Shown here: positions 1 to 8,461 of the stretch, piece by piece
Position numbering within the stretch: position 1 is the stretch's first letter
How the letters are laid out: each line of letters opens with the position of its first letter
DNA from: Slackia heliotrinireducens DSM 20476
GTDB taxonomy: Bacteria; Actinomycetota; Coriobacteriia; Coriobacteriales; Eggerthellaceae
Length of the DNA stretch: 64,000 bases
Direction: 5' to 3'
Assembly: GCF_000023885.1 (NCBI RefSeq)
Contig: NC_013165.1
Span: 1,736,001 to 1,800,000 of the forward strand
Translations under genes and position numbers: made by a program
Notes under the pieces: model-generated
Database searches by the model: none
The model's input: only the letters and a program-made list of their open reading frames with translations
Told to the model about the DNA's origin: nothing

Positions 1-562
1 GCACATCGGCGCATCGAGGGTTCTTGATGCCGCTGGTCAGCTTCCCGTCCGAAAACGTGCCGGCCCCGCCTTCGCCGAACTGCACGTTGGAGTTCGCATC
101 AAGCGGGCCGCCCTTCGAGAACGCCTCAACATCGGCCGTACGCGCGTCCACGTCGCGGCCGCGCTCCAGCACGATGGGATTGGTGCCCGCCTGAGCCAGC
201 ACCCACGCGCAGAAAAGACCCGCCGGGCCAAACCCCACGACCACCGGCCGTTCGGGCAGTGCTCGTTCGGGTTCGGGCGCCCGATACCCTGCATATGGCA
301 CATGCAACTTCACATTGACAGGCGGCTTCACGCCGCGCTCGAGCACGCGTTCCTGCACCGCGTGGTCCACCTGGACCGCATAGGTGCACACGAAATGAAC
401 GTCGTGCTTCTTGCGGGCATCGACGCTGCGCTTCAAAAGGTTGAAACCCTGAATATCTAAAACATCCAGCCCCAGAACCCGCGCCAGTGCGGCACGAACC
501 GAAGGCCCGCCTTCGGGCAGGCCTGCGTCGAGAGGCAGGGCAATGTTGCTGACCTCGAGCAT
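1..562 (-). CDS. FAD-dependent oxidoreductase (COG2509-like), 3' end outside window
   Basis: The first 187 codons of a minus-strand gene are visible; the rest lies beyond the window edge. Residues 107-117 read VVVGFGPAGLF and are followed by VLERG near 131, a Rossmann FAD-binding fold. FGEGGAGTFSDGKL near 162-175 is typical of the uncharacterised FAD-dependent dehydrogenase family COG2509. The preceding ~100 residues match the N-terminal extension usual in that family. The ATG overlaps the stop of the upstream flavoprotein gene as TGATG, so the two are translationally coupled. Family assignment is firm; the substrate is unknown. Confidence 0.85.
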   Translation of the reverse strand, partial: MLEVSNIALPLDAGLPEGGPSVRAALARVLGLDVLDIQGFNLLKRSVDARKKHDVHFVCTYAVQVDHAVQERVLERGVKPPVNVKLHVPYAGYRAPEPERALPERPVVVGFGPAGLFCAWVLAQAGTNPIVLERGRDVDARTADVEAFSKGGPLDANSNVQFGEGGAGTFSDGKLTSGIKNPRCADV

Positions 563-1902
563 CAGTCTTCGCGCTGCGATCCGTCAGGAAGGCTCACGTA
601 CACGCCGGTTTCAGCACCTGCGGCCGCATTTCCCGCCATGGCGCTCGCCATGACATCCGACAGAGGCACGCCGTCGAGCATCGACCCGCCCGCAGCAGCC
701 ACACCGGCAAGAATGCCGCTGGTCCAGGCCCAGTGCAGGTTGTATCCGCCACATCTGGCATCGATGTCGAGCGCTTCGCCCGCAGCGTACAGACCCGCAT
801 GCGACAGGCATTCCATGGTGCTCGGGTCGAAGTCCTTCACATTGTATCCGCCACGCGTGACCTGGGCCTGCTTCGGATTGGCCACACCCTTCACCTCCAG
901 GCTGAAGGATTCGGACACCATGGCGAGCACAACGACCTCCTGCTCGGCCAGAATCACGTCGTCGGGGTTCAACCCGGCCGCGACCACGATGGCCCTCGCC
1001 ACATTGGAAGGCAGGATGCCGGACATGATCTGGGCCGCTGTGCGGTTCGGATGGGTCATGACCTGCCCGTAGATGTAGTCCACCTTCTCCTGCGGATCCA
1101 TGTCCGGCAGAAAGTCGATATACACCGTGTTGCCAGGCTGCACCATCCTGGACAGGTCGAACACCGCGATGCCGGAAATGCCGTACTCGCGGAACAGAAC
1201 CTCACCATAGGTCTCTGGGCCCTGGTAGGCCTGCTCAACCTCGGGATCAACGACGTCCATCCACGCTTCGGACAACACCTTGCCGTCATCGTCCAGATAC
1301 AGGCGGGCCTTCACCCTGGTGCCGTTGAGGCCCTTGATGGCTTTCGTGTCGGTTTTCAGGGGAGCCAGGACCGGATGGGTTTTCTTATAGCGGATGTCGG
1401 ACGGAACCAGACCCTTGGCAGGACCGCCGCCAACCGCCACAATCACGCTGTCGAACTCGTCGCACGTGCCGTCCTCGAACAGCACGCGCCATCGGCCGCC
1501 TGCTTCCTCTACGGATTTGGCCGCCACGCCGCATTGCTCCACAACGCCCGCCTCGGCCGCGCACATGCGGAGCACGTCCACCACCGTGTTGGCCTTGTTG
1601 CTGTAGGGGTACATGCGGCCTTCGTCCTCCTGCCTGAACAGCAGGCCGGCGTCGGCGAAAAACAGCAACACGTCTTCGGGAGGAAGCATGTTCATGGCAG
1701 CCTGCACGAAGTCGGGCCGGTTGTAGTCGGAACTCATGATGTCGGCGTTGCTGAAATTGCAGCGACCGTTTCCGGTAGCCAGAATCGGCTTGCCCACGCG
1801 GTCCGAGGCTTCGAACACCGTGACGTCGGCACCGCAGCGTCCGGCGGCGATTGCCGCGGCCAGACCCGATGCGCCTCCGCCGAGAACAGCGACTTTCTTC
1901 AT
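562..1902 (-). CDS. HI0933/YhiN-family flavoprotein (NAD(P)/FAD-dependent oxidoreductase)
   Basis: A 446-residue protein with an N-terminal dinucleotide-binding loop GGGASG (residues 8-13), an acidic residue ending beta-2 (E31) and the family signature GNGRCNFSN (44-52). Near the C-terminus GEALDIDARCGGYNLHWA matches the conserved FAD-contacting GGYN motif of the family. GGAG precedes the ATG. It starts two bases after the stop of the Cys-rich gene and overlaps the next flavoprotein by one base, so the three form one transcript. The family is linked to aminoacetone-oxidase-like activity in some bacteria, but the substrate here is unknown. Confidence 0.9.
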   Translation of the reverse strand: MKKVAVLGGGASGLAAAIAAGRCGADVTVFEASDRVGKPILATGNGRCNFSNADIMSSDYNRPDFVQAAMNMLPPEDVLLFFADAGLLFRQEDEGRMYPYSNKANTVVDVLRMCAAEAGVVEQCGVAAKSVEEAGGRWRVLFEDGTCDEFDSVIVAVGGGPAKGLVPSDIRYKKTHPVLAPLKTDTKAIKGLNGTRVKARLYLDDDGKVLSEAWMDVVDPEVEQAYQGPETYGEVLFREYGISGIAVFDLSRMVQPGNTVYIDFLPDMDPQEKVDYIYGQVMTHPNRTAAQIMSGILPSNVARAIVVAAGLNPDDVILAEQEVVVLAMVSESFSLEVKGVANPKQAQVTRGGYNVKDFDPSTMECLSHAGLYAAGEALDIDARCGGYNLHWAWTSGILAGVAAAGGSMLDGVPLSDVMASAMAGNAAAGAETGVYVSLPDGSQRED

Positions 1903-1905
1903 GTA

Positions 1906-2160
1906 CTACTCCGCATTCCTATTGATGACCGGACCGTGCTCGATGAAGAACATGCAGGTCCGACAGACTTCCTTAACGGCCGCCGAGCGGTCGACTTCGG
2001 GGTTCAGCAGCAGGTCCCAGCCGACTGCGACCTTATGGGTGGGACGGTCGCACGCGGCGAATTTGCAATCGCCGGGACAATAGTCGTTTCCCAAATTGTG
2101 AGGACAGCGACTCTGCATCTCGTCGTCGCAACCGCGCATATTCCAACAAGCCATATCCAT
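1906..2160 (-). CDS. Small cysteine-rich protein (84 aa)
   Basis: Starts at ATG 2160, preceded by AGAGGGG. Eight cysteines at residues 5, 11, 19, 28, 32, 37, 66 and 69 suggest metal or Fe-S binding; the final pair is a CRTC motif. An upstream in-frame ATG at 2307 is possible but lies across a terminator and lacks a ribosome site. It is the first gene of the flavoprotein operon. No family is recognised; the cysteine pattern and company suggest a redox accessory role, which is inference. Confidence 0.65.
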   Translation of the reverse strand: MDMACWNMRGCDDEMQSRCPHNLGNDYCPGDCKFAACDRPTHKVAVGWDLLLNPEVDRSAAVKEVCRTCMFFIEHGPVINRNAE

Positions 2161-2219
2161 TCCCCTCTGAAAACGTGCTTCGGCCTGGCGCGTTCGGCCA
2201 CGGCCGCGACCATTGTCGT

Positions 2220-2256
2220 AAAAAAGCAAAGGGCCGGCCAAGGCCGACCCTGCTTC
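2220..2256 (-). terminator. Rho-independent terminator after the NifU-domain gene
   Basis: On the minus strand a GC-rich stem (GGTCGGCC, loop TTGG, CCGGCCC) is followed by TTTGCTTTTTT. It lies between the NifU-like gene and the Cys-rich gene and separates the two transcripts. Confidence 0.8.
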
Positions 2257-2272
2257 ATACCAAAAGAACAGC

Positions 2273-2503
2273 TTACACAGCACGAACATCGGTAACGGAA
2301 GGCACACGCTCCTTCAGGACGCGCCTGACGCCGTTTGCCAATGTGAGCTGGCTCAGCGGGCAACCGTTGCACGCGCCGGTCAGATGGACGGTCACAACTC
2401 CGTCGTCGCCGACATCGACCAGTTCCAGGTCGCCGCCGTCAGCCTGCAGGCTCGGACGGATGAGCTCCAGAACCCTCTCGATACGTTCCCTATCTACTGC
2501 CAT
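2273..2503 (-). CDS. NifU C-terminal-domain Fe-S scaffold protein
   Basis: A 76-residue protein made only of the NifU C-terminal (Nfu) domain. The diagnostic C45-N-G-C48 pair binds a transferable Fe-S cluster in this family, and LQADGGDLELV (19-29) is the usual N-terminal signature. ATG 2503 is chosen over the in-frame upstream ATG at 2566 because it follows GAGGGGAG and gives the standard short length. It has its own terminator downstream. Role by family: Fe-S cluster carrier in the cytoplasm. Confidence 0.9.
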   Translation of the reverse strand: MAVDRERIERVLELIRPSLQADGGDLELVDVGDDGVVTVHLTGACNGCPLSQLTLANGVRRVLKERVPSVTDVRAV

Positions 2504-2636
2504 AATAATTCTCCCCTCAGCACACGTAGTGCGCATGATTTTCGTCAAAACGCCGCTTTGGGCCATTGACGCCTACTTTGTCTGGAAGCACTCTAGCACA
2601 CTTTAGGAGAATCGCCTCTATCGTTACCAACTCGAC

Positions 2637-2673
2637 AGCAAAAAACGGGTAATCCCATCAGGAACTACCCGTT
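2637..2673 (-). terminator. Terminator after the superoxide-reductase-like gene
   Basis: The stem ACGGGTA/TACCCGT with a 14-base loop is followed on the minus strand by TTTTTT. It sits about 35 bases past the stop of the desulfoferrodoxin-like gene. Confidence 0.75.
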
Positions 2674-2708
2674 TCGCACACGAATAATCTCTGTTCGGCC
2701 GAAAAAGC

Positions 2709-3083
2709 CTAGAGCTCCTTCACCCACAGCCCATGAAGGTTGCAATACTCGTACACCTTAACGGCCTCGTCGCCCTCGACCATCATGAAGTCGGCCACGG
2801 GGGCATCTTCGGGCGTAAGCTCGGCAACCTGGTAGCCCTTCTTGGTGACCAGGACGATGCGGGCGATCAGATGGGGCTCGGTCATGGGATGAGGAACTTC
2901 GCCCACCTCGACGTGAACCTTCTGGCCGTCGACGGTCACGACGGGAATGTGCTTCTCGCGGGCGGCATCCACAGAACCGGCGACAAGCTCGGTCGGGCCG
3001 CCTTCGCAGACGCCTTCCTCACCGGGCCACAGGTTGATGACGACGGAACCGCACTTTTCGCATTTCAAGAATTTGACATCCAT
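2709..3083 (-). CDS. Desulfoferrodoxin / superoxide-reductase family protein
   Basis: A 124-residue protein. E43-K44-H45-x-P, H65 (PHP), H71 (EPH) and C114-N-L-H117 supply the four His and one Cys expected around the catalytic Fe of superoxide reductase, which reduces superoxide to hydrogen peroxide in anaerobes. The N-terminal desulforedoxin-like segment has C8-x2-C11 but only one further cysteine (C26) where the family has a CC pair, so the rubredoxin-like centre I is probably absent or altered. AGGGGG precedes ATG 3083. It is monocistronic, with a terminator downstream. Confidence 0.88.
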   Translation of the reverse strand: MDVKFLKCEKCGSVVINLWPGEEGVCEGGPTELVAGSVDAAREKHIPVVTVDGQKVHVEVGEVPHPMTEPHLIARIVLVTKKGYQVAELTPEDAPVADFMMVEGDEAVKVYEYCNLHGLWVKEL

Positions 3084-3151
3084 GAGAAACCCCCTTGGTT
3101 CGATTCTGACAATACGCGCAGTATTTATCCGCGCTGCCAACAGTATACCTG

Positions 3152-3976
3152 CTATTCTCCCTCGGGTTCGCCCTGTTGCGGAAGTTTTTTCACCCGTGCA
3201 TATATCAACAATGCAACTCCTGCGACCACCAGCGGCAACGACAGCAGCTGACCCATGGTGAACCAATCGCCCAGGAGGTACCCGATCTGGGCGTCGGGCT
3301 GGCGGATGAACTCGATAAGGAACCGGAACACGCCGTAGCCCAAAAGAAAAGTGCCGATGTAGGTGCCTCGCGGATGCGGCGGGTTCCTACGCGCCAGGCA
3401 ATACAGGATGGCGAACAGGACAAGACCCTCGAGGACGGCTTCGTACAGCTGGGACGGATGCCGGGGCATATTACCCGCAACGCCGCCGAACACGACGCCC
3501 CAGGGCAGGTCGGTGGGTCCTCCCCACAGCTCGCCGTTGACGAAATTGGCGCAACGGCCCAAAAACAGCCCCAACGGAGCCATGACCGCACCCAGGTCGG
3601 TCAGCGTGGCGAAGGGAACGTGCGTGATGCGCGACGCAACGAATCCACCGATGAGCACGCCCAGAAGACCTCCGTGGAAGCTCATGCCGCCTTCGTTAAT
3701 GGCCAGGATCTTGAGCGGATGCGCCAGGTAATATCCATCTCCGTAGAAGAGACAGTAGCCGATGCGGGCACCTAGGATGATGCCCAGCACGATGCACATG
3801 AGCACCGTGTAGATGGAGTCTTCGCTCATCTTGAGCTTCCAGCGGCGCGAAAGGTGCACAAGCAGCAATCCCGCCAAGATGAAGCCGAAGATGTACGCCA
3901 GTCCGTACCAACGGATTTGAAGCGGACCCAGCGTAAGGGCGACAGGGTCCAACGATTGGTAGATGTCGTTCAACAT
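3152..3976 (-). CDS. lgt: Prolipoprotein diacylglyceryl transferase
   Basis: A 274-residue multi-pass membrane enzyme that moves diacylglycerol from phosphatidylglycerol to the lipobox cysteine of preprolipoproteins. MSFHGGLLG carries the conserved histidine and GLFLGRCANFVNGELWG is the Lgt signature. Hydrophobic segments are spread over the whole length. ATG 3976 is preferred over the upstream GTG at 4033 because it gives the usual Lgt N-terminus (LGPLQIRWYG). It begins one base after the stop of the LCP gene, so the two are coupled. A lipoprotein substrate is encoded at 17924-18970. Confidence 0.95.
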   Translation of the reverse strand: MLNDIYQSLDPVALTLGPLQIRWYGLAYIFGFILAGLLLVHLSRRWKLKMSEDSIYTVLMCIVLGIILGARIGYCLFYGDGYYLAHPLKILAINEGGMSFHGGLLGVLIGGFVASRITHVPFATLTDLGAVMAPLGLFLGRCANFVNGELWGGPTDLPWGVVFGGVAGNMPRHPSQLYEAVLEGLVLFAILYCLARRNPPHPRGTYIGTFLLGYGVFRFLIEFIRQPDAQIGYLLGDWFTMGQLLSLPLVVAGVALLIYARVKKLPQQGEPEGE

Positions 3977-3977
3977 G

Positions 3978-5564
3978 CTATTCCTGGGTTTCCTGGGTTT
4001 GGGTTGTTTCGTCTTGGACCGCATCGACGTCACCGGAACCTTCGCCGGAGATGGCCTTAGCGGCTTCGGCTTCCGCTATGGTACGCGAATCCACATCCCA
4101 GTCGTTGCCCACGACCACAAGCACGTCGGTGTTGAACGCGTAGTACACAGGGTCGTATATGGCACGGCCGATGCCCAAGGTGGTGACGACCGCCTCGGCG
4201 GAATCGGCCAGGTCCATATCTTGGTACACAACCAGCGTCTCGTCATACACGGCCATGTTGGCGTTTCCGATGGATTCGACCTTGAAGCCCTGGTCGGTCA
4301 AGATTTCGCCTGCCTGGGTGGCGGCGCCCACAACCTCGCCTCCGTTGTTCACGGTGACGGTGAACGATGCGGGATCGACGGCCTTAATGGCTGCCAGCGG
4401 GTCGACCTGGGGCTCTTCGCCGGCATCGATGCGTTCGAGCATCTCAGCCCAGTTGTCTAGATCAACCGTCTCGTACATGCTCCCCTCTTCGGACGCGGTG
4501 TAGGTCTGGATGGAGGCCGCGTACAGCTCGCCCTTGCGCAGGTCCTTCAGGTCTTTCAGAAGCGAACGCATTTCGCGCGTGCCCATATCGCTCTTAAAGA
4601 GCTTCGACATGCGGTCCATGCTGACAGCGTACTTCAAGGTGCCCAGATTGCAGGCGTCGTGGTATAGGCCGATGGCCACGGCCGAAACCATGCGTTCGCG
4701 AACGTTGTCCGTCGATGCGTAATCGTTGGCGCGGCATAGGTACAGCGCCTCCTCGCCTGTGAGGTGCTGGCGTCCGGGAGACAAAATGATGTCGCCGGCG
4801 TCCTGGTCGACCACGTTGTCTTCGACCACCACTGTGACCCCGTCGAGCATGTCGACCAGCTCGACGAAGCCGTCGGCATCCGTGGTCATGACGTGTGCAA
4901 TGTCGATGCCCAACAGGTTCTGCAGCCCGTAGACCATCTCGGCGGGGCCCGACGAGGAAATCACGTCTTTAAGCAGAACATTCGACCCGTCGGATACGGA
5001 AATCCGCGTGTTCGAAGGGATGCCGATCACATCGGCCCTGTTGGCGGCCTCGTCGATTCTGACCAGCACAACCGCATCGGTTTCGGAGGCCTCGCCGTCT
5101 TTTGCGAAGTCGCCTGCCAACAGCAGGTAGTACGGCTCGCCAGACGCAGGTTCGGCAAGGACGGCGTCCAGGGCGTCATCGTTGTACATTACACGGCTGT
5201 CCAGCACTTTCAGGTACACGAACCCGAAAATGATCGCCGCAACGAGCAGCGCCCCCAGGATAATGGGTATGAGCGCATGCATCGACTGCTTGCGCCTGTT
5301 TATGCTCTCCCGTTCGAAATACTGCGGGCGCGCCATGCGCGATTCGTATTCGCGACGCGACTCCCTCGAGGATGAATCGGGCAGCACATGGCTGATCTCG
5401 CCCTGGCGAACGGCCCTGGTTTTTCGCGTGTTGCTGATCTGACGGCGCTTGGACGTCGACGTGATGCGGTTCGTGGTTATTCGGTTGGTAACGCTCGCGT
5501 TGCGTACCTGCTGCGAGGTTCGGTTGATCTGCGACGAGCTGGGCGGTCTACGTTTGATCGGCAT
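3978..5564 (-). CDS. LytR-CpsA-Psr (LCP) family protein with LytR_C domain
   Basis: A 528-residue protein. A basic, Ser/Arg-rich cytoplasmic N-terminus (1-92) is followed by one membrane helix (~96-119), then an extracellular LCP domain (~140-300; VIGIPSNTRIS and GEEALYLCRAND are recognisable) and a LytR_C domain (~395-480). LCP enzymes attach undecaprenyl-linked glycopolymers to peptidoglycan. The LCP arginine-rich motif is atypical (RANDYASTDNVRERM), so the enzyme may be divergent. It lies between murA and lgt on the same strand, a cell-envelope cluster. Confidence 0.85.
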   Translation of the reverse strand: MPIKRRPPSSSQINRTSQQVRNASVTNRITTNRITSTSKRRQISNTRKTRAVRQGEISHVLPDSSSRESRREYESRMARPQYFERESINRRKQSMHALIPIILGALLVAAIIFGFVYLKVLDSRVMYNDDALDAVLAEPASGEPYYLLLAGDFAKDGEASETDAVVLVRIDEAANRADVIGIPSNTRISVSDGSNVLLKDVISSSGPAEMVYGLQNLLGIDIAHVMTTDADGFVELVDMLDGVTVVVEDNVVDQDAGDIILSPGRQHLTGEEALYLCRANDYASTDNVRERMVSAVAIGLYHDACNLGTLKYAVSMDRMSKLFKSDMGTREMRSLLKDLKDLRKGELYAASIQTYTASEEGSMYETVDLDNWAEMLERIDAGEEPQVDPLAAIKAVDPASFTVTVNNGGEVVGAATQAGEILTDQGFKVESIGNANMAVYDETLVVYQDMDLADSAEAVVTTLGIGRAIYDPVYYAFNTDVLVVVGNDWDVDSRTIAEAEAAKAISGEGSGDVDAVQDETTQTQETQE

Positions 5565-5584
5565 AGTCGGAAACCCTCGGGGCT

Positions 5585-6868
5585 CTAATAGTAGATCTCG
5601 TCATCGGGCTCGCGGTGAACCTTGGCGCCGAGTTTCGTCAGCTTGCCGACGTAGTCTTCGTAACCACGGTCGACATGGTAGGCGCGATGGACCTCCGTGG
5701 TGCCTTCGGCGAAGACGCCCGCAAGCACGAGCGCTGCGCCGCAGCGCAGGTCGGTGGCCTTCACGCCGGTGCCTTCAAGGGACGAAACCCCCTCCACCGT
5801 CGCGTGGTGGTCTTCGATGGAGATCTGCGCGCCCATGCGTGCGATTTCAGCGGCGAACATGAAGCGGTTCTCGAACACGTTCTCCGTGATGGACGAGTTG
5901 CCCTCGGCCACAGCCGCTAGCAGCATGAACTGGGCCTGCAAGTCGGTGGGGAACCCCGGATGAGGCAGCGTCTGGATTTCCACTGCCTTGAGCGGCTTGG
6001 TGCGGGACACCGTGATCCAATCCTCCCCCGTCTCCACGTCGCAGCCCATGGCGGTAAGTTTCATGATCGCCATGCGCAGGTAGTCGGGATCGATGCCGCG
6101 GGCCGTTACGGGGCCGCCCATCAAGGCGCCGGCCACCATGAAGGTGCCCGCCTCGATACGGTCGCCGCAGGTCGTATGTTCGCAGGGGTGCAGGTCGGAC
6201 AGGGAAACGCCCTCGACCGTGATGGTGGACGTGCCTGCGCCGGAAACCTTGGCGCCCATGGCGTTGAGCATGTTGGCAAGGTCCTCGATCTCGGGCTCGC
6301 GGGCGGCGTTCTCGATGGTGGTGGTGCCTTCGGCGGTAACCGCGCACATCATGGTGTTCTCGGTAGCGCCCACGCTCGGGAAATCGAGCGCGACGTATGC
6401 GCCTTTCAGGCCGTTGGGTGTGGTGGCCACGATGTTGCCGTGGTCTTCGTCGAATGCGACGCCCAGCGCCTGCATGCCGACCATGTGGATGTCGATGTTG
6501 CGGGCACCCAGGTTGCATCCGCCCGGCTTGGCCACGCGGGCTTGGCCGAAGCGGGCCACCAACGGACCCAGCACGGCGATCGAAGCACGCATCTTGGAGA
6601 CCAGCTCATAAGGGGTCTCCCAGGTGTCCATGTCTGCGGTGTCGATGACCAGCGTGTGGTCTTCACGGGTGATGACGGCGCCGAGCCTCTCAAGCACCTT
6701 CGACATGATGAAGATGTCAGAAATATCGGGCACGTTATGGATGGTCGATTTGCCTTGGCCCAGGATGGCTGCGGCCATAAGCTTAAGGGCGGAGTTCTTC
6801 GCTCCCGAAATGGCGACCTCGCCTTTCAGCGGAGTGCCGCCTTCGATGACAAACATTTCCTTGGACAT
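5585..6868 (-). CDS. murA: UDP-N-acetylglucosamine 1-carboxyvinyltransferase
   Basis: A 427-residue EPSP-synthase-like enzyme that adds enolpyruvate to UDP-GlcNAc, the first committed step of peptidoglycan synthesis. K24-N25 (SGAKNSALK) and C118 (GGCNLGAR) are the substrate-binding and PEP-attacking residues; the Cys means fosfomycin sensitivity would be expected from MurA alone. ATG 6868 follows AAAGAGAGG and gives the standard N-terminus. It stands 20 bases upstream of the LCP gene on the same strand. A terminator at 7001-7034 isolates it from rplT, so it needs its own promoter in 6869-7000. Confidence 0.96.
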   Translation of the reverse strand: MSKEMFVIEGGTPLKGEVAISGAKNSALKLMAAAILGQGKSTIHNVPDISDIFIMSKVLERLGAVITREDHTLVIDTADMDTWETPYELVSKMRASIAVLGPLVARFGQARVAKPGGCNLGARNIDIHMVGMQALGVAFDEDHGNIVATTPNGLKGAYVALDFPSVGATENTMMCAVTAEGTTTIENAAREPEIEDLANMLNAMGAKVSGAGTSTITVEGVSLSDLHPCEHTTCGDRIEAGTFMVAGALMGGPVTARGIDPDYLRMAIMKLTAMGCDVETGEDWITVSRTKPLKAVEIQTLPHPGFPTDLQAQFMLLAAVAEGNSSITENVFENRFMFAAEIARMGAQISIEDHHATVEGVSSLEGTGVKATDLRCGAALVLAGVFAEGTTEVHRAYHVDRGYEDYVGKLTKLGAKVHREPDDEIYY

Positions 6869-7000
6869 TGCGAACCTCTCTTTAGTTGATCTTTGGAGTT
6901 CGAGGCTGAAAGCCCTTTTGCAAATTCGTATTCTCTCAAAAACACGGTCCCACGTGAAGCGTCGCACCCTAAAACCATATGTCTCGGCCCGCCGTCCGAT

Positions 7001-7034
7001 GAAATAAAGAAAGCCCCGGTTGAACCGGGGCTTG
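7001..7034 (-). terminator. Terminator of the infC-rpmI-rplT operon
   Basis: On the minus strand AGCCCCGG-TTCA-ACCGGGGCT is followed by TTCTTTATTT, about 20 bases beyond the rplT stop. Confidence 0.88.
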
Positions 7035-7054
7035 ATTGGCGCAACAGTTTTCTG

Positions 7055-7408
7055 TTACAGAGCTGCCTTGGCAACCTGGACCAGCTGGGCAAATGCGTCA
7101 GGGTCGGTGATAGCCATGTCGGAGAGCACCTTGCGGTCGAGCTCGACGCCGGCCTTCTTCAGACCGTTCATGAAACGGCTGTAGGACATGTCGTTGATGC
7201 GGCACGCAGCGTTGATGCGGGTGATCCAGAGACGACGGATCTCACGCTTCTTGTTGCGACGGTCACGATAGGCATACTGAAGAGAATGCTGGACCTGTTC
7301 TTTAGCGGCACGGTAAGAACGGGATTTCGCACCGTAGTAACCCTTGGCGCGCTTCAGAACGACGCGACGCTTCTTGTGGGCATGGACTGCACGTTTAACG
7401 CGAGGCAT
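7055..7408 (-). CDS. rplT: 50S ribosomal protein L20
   Basis: A 117-residue, strongly basic protein matching L20 end to end (MPRVKRAV..., [18 protein letters not shown]). It is an early 23S rRNA-binding assembly protein. It is the third gene of the conserved infC-rpmI-rplT operon, 20 bases behind rpmI. In B. subtilis L20 represses this operon through the infC leader; a leader hairpin is present here at 8265-8297. Confidence 0.97.
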   Translation of the reverse strand: MPRVKRAVHAHKKRRVVLKRAKGYYGAKSRSYRAAKEQVQHSLQYAYRDRRNKKREIRRLWITRINAACRINDMSYSRFMNGLKKAGVELDRKVLSDMAITDPDAFAQLVQVAKAAL

Positions 7409-7428
7409 TGATAATCACTTCCTTCTTA

Positions 7429-7626
7429 TTAGCGGAGGCCAAGGCGGGTGGCGACGACCTTGCGGTCGGCGGCAGCCAGCTCAGTGTCCTTGCGGAAATT
7501 ACGGATACGCTTGGGGCTCTTCTTGGTCTTGATGTGGCTCTTGTATGCCTTGCCACGCATGATCTTGCCCGTGGGCGTGACGCGGAAGCGCTTCTTGCTG
7601 CCGCTGTGAGTCTTCATCTTAGGCAT
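7429..7626 (-). CDS. rpmI: 50S ribosomal protein L35
   Basis: A 65-residue basic protein beginning [15 protein letters not shown], the L35 signature. ATG 7626 follows AGAAAGGA and gives the normal family length; the in-frame ATG at 7659 would add a non-conserved extension. It is the middle gene of the infC operon. Confidence 0.97.
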   Translation of the reverse strand: MPKMKTHSGSKKRFRVTPTGKIMRGKAYKSHIKTKKSPKRIRNFRKDTELAAADRKVVATRLGLR

Positions 7627-7671
7627 GACGAATCCTTTCTGTTTCAGCATAACCGGCATGCGCCGACGTTG

Positions 7672-8226
7672 TTACTTCTCTTCTTTATTGGCCTTGGCGG
7701 TCTTCTTGACCGTGGAAGGCAGAGGCGCGATAAGCATGTGCATGTTACGGCCTTCCATCTTGGGCTGGTTCTCGACGACTGCGACGTCTTTGAGATCATC
7801 AGCCAGACGCTCGAGAATGGACAGACCCTGGTCGGGGTGGGCCATTTCACGACCGCGGAACATGATGGTGATCTTCACCTTGGCACCGTCCTGAAGGAAG
7901 CGGATGATGTGCTTCTTCTTGGTGGTGTAGTCCCCGATGTCGATCTTCGGACGGAACTTCATCTCCTTGATTTCGACCTTCGTCTGCTTCTTGCGCGCCT
8001 GCTTGGCCTTGATGGCCTGGTCGTACTTGAACTTCCCGTAGTCCATGATACGGCACACGGGCGGATTCGCATTCGGGGCGATCTCGACCAGGTCGAGCTG
8101 CTGGTTCTCAGCAATACGAAGCGCTTCACGCACATCGTAGATACCCATCTGCGTTCCATCGTATCCGATCAGACGGCACTCACGAACGTTGATCTCGTCG
8201 TTGAGCCTGGGCTCTTGAGCTGCTAT
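7672..8226 (-). CDS. infC: Translation initiation factor IF-3, probable AUA start
   Basis: A 184-residue IF-3 with N-domain (LNDEINVRECRLIGYDGTQMG), basic linker and C-domain (HPDQGLSILERL). The only ATG in reach (8247) would place the Shine-Dalgarno AAAGGAGG inside the coding sequence and add residues not seen in IF-3. ATA at 8224-8226 lies 8 bases after GGAGG and starts the conserved protein, so I take ATA as the start. Rare infC starts (AUU in E. coli) let IF-3 repress its own translation. The start choice is inferred; the identity is not in doubt. Confidence 0.93.
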   Translation of the reverse strand: MAAQEPRLNDEINVRECRLIGYDGTQMGIYDVREALRIAENQQLDLVEIAPNANPPVCRIMDYGKFKYDQAIKAKQARKKQTKVEIKEMKFRPKIDIGDYTTKKKHIIRFLQDGAKVKITIMFRGREMAHPDQGLSILERLADDLKDVAVVENQPKMEGRNMHMLIAPLPSTVKKTAKANKEEK

Positions 8227-8264
8227 TGCGCCCACCTCCTTTTGCATTTCTGCAATCAGAACCA

Positions 8265-8297
8265 ATAAAAAAAACCCTGCACGCATACGTCAGGGCT
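8265..8297 (-). promoter_or_regulatory. Leader hairpin/attenuator upstream of infC
   Basis: In the infC 5' leader a stem formed by CCCTG and CAGGG is followed by a run of T on the minus strand (TTTTTTTTA), about 40 bases before the ATA start. This is a leader terminator placed as in L20- or IF-3-controlled attenuators. The controlling ligand cannot be read from sequence. Confidence 0.6.
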
Positions 8298-8388
8298 GGA
8301 AAAACACATACATGTTGTATTCGCAGGACCCATCAGCTTGCGCCGAACCAGGTGGAGAGCTTTCACTCTCACTTGAAAGAGCTTCGCT

Positions 8389-8416
8389 ATGATACCATAC
8401 CGAAAAACCGTTGCAA
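8389..8416 (-). promoter_or_regulatory. Probable promoter of the infC operon
   Basis: On the minus strand TTGCAA (8416-8411) and TATCAT (8394-8389) are separated by 16 bases, a fair sigma-70-type match. It would give a leader of roughly 155 bases that contains the hairpin at 8265-8297. Confidence 0.5.
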
Positions 8417-8461
8417 CCAATATTTCGCACGTCCACAACTCGTGCACGAACAGGAGACACC

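Noticed and set aside
733-2295. A plus-strand frame of 520 codons
   Set aside because: Antisense to the clear HI0933-family gene; no domain or ribosome site.
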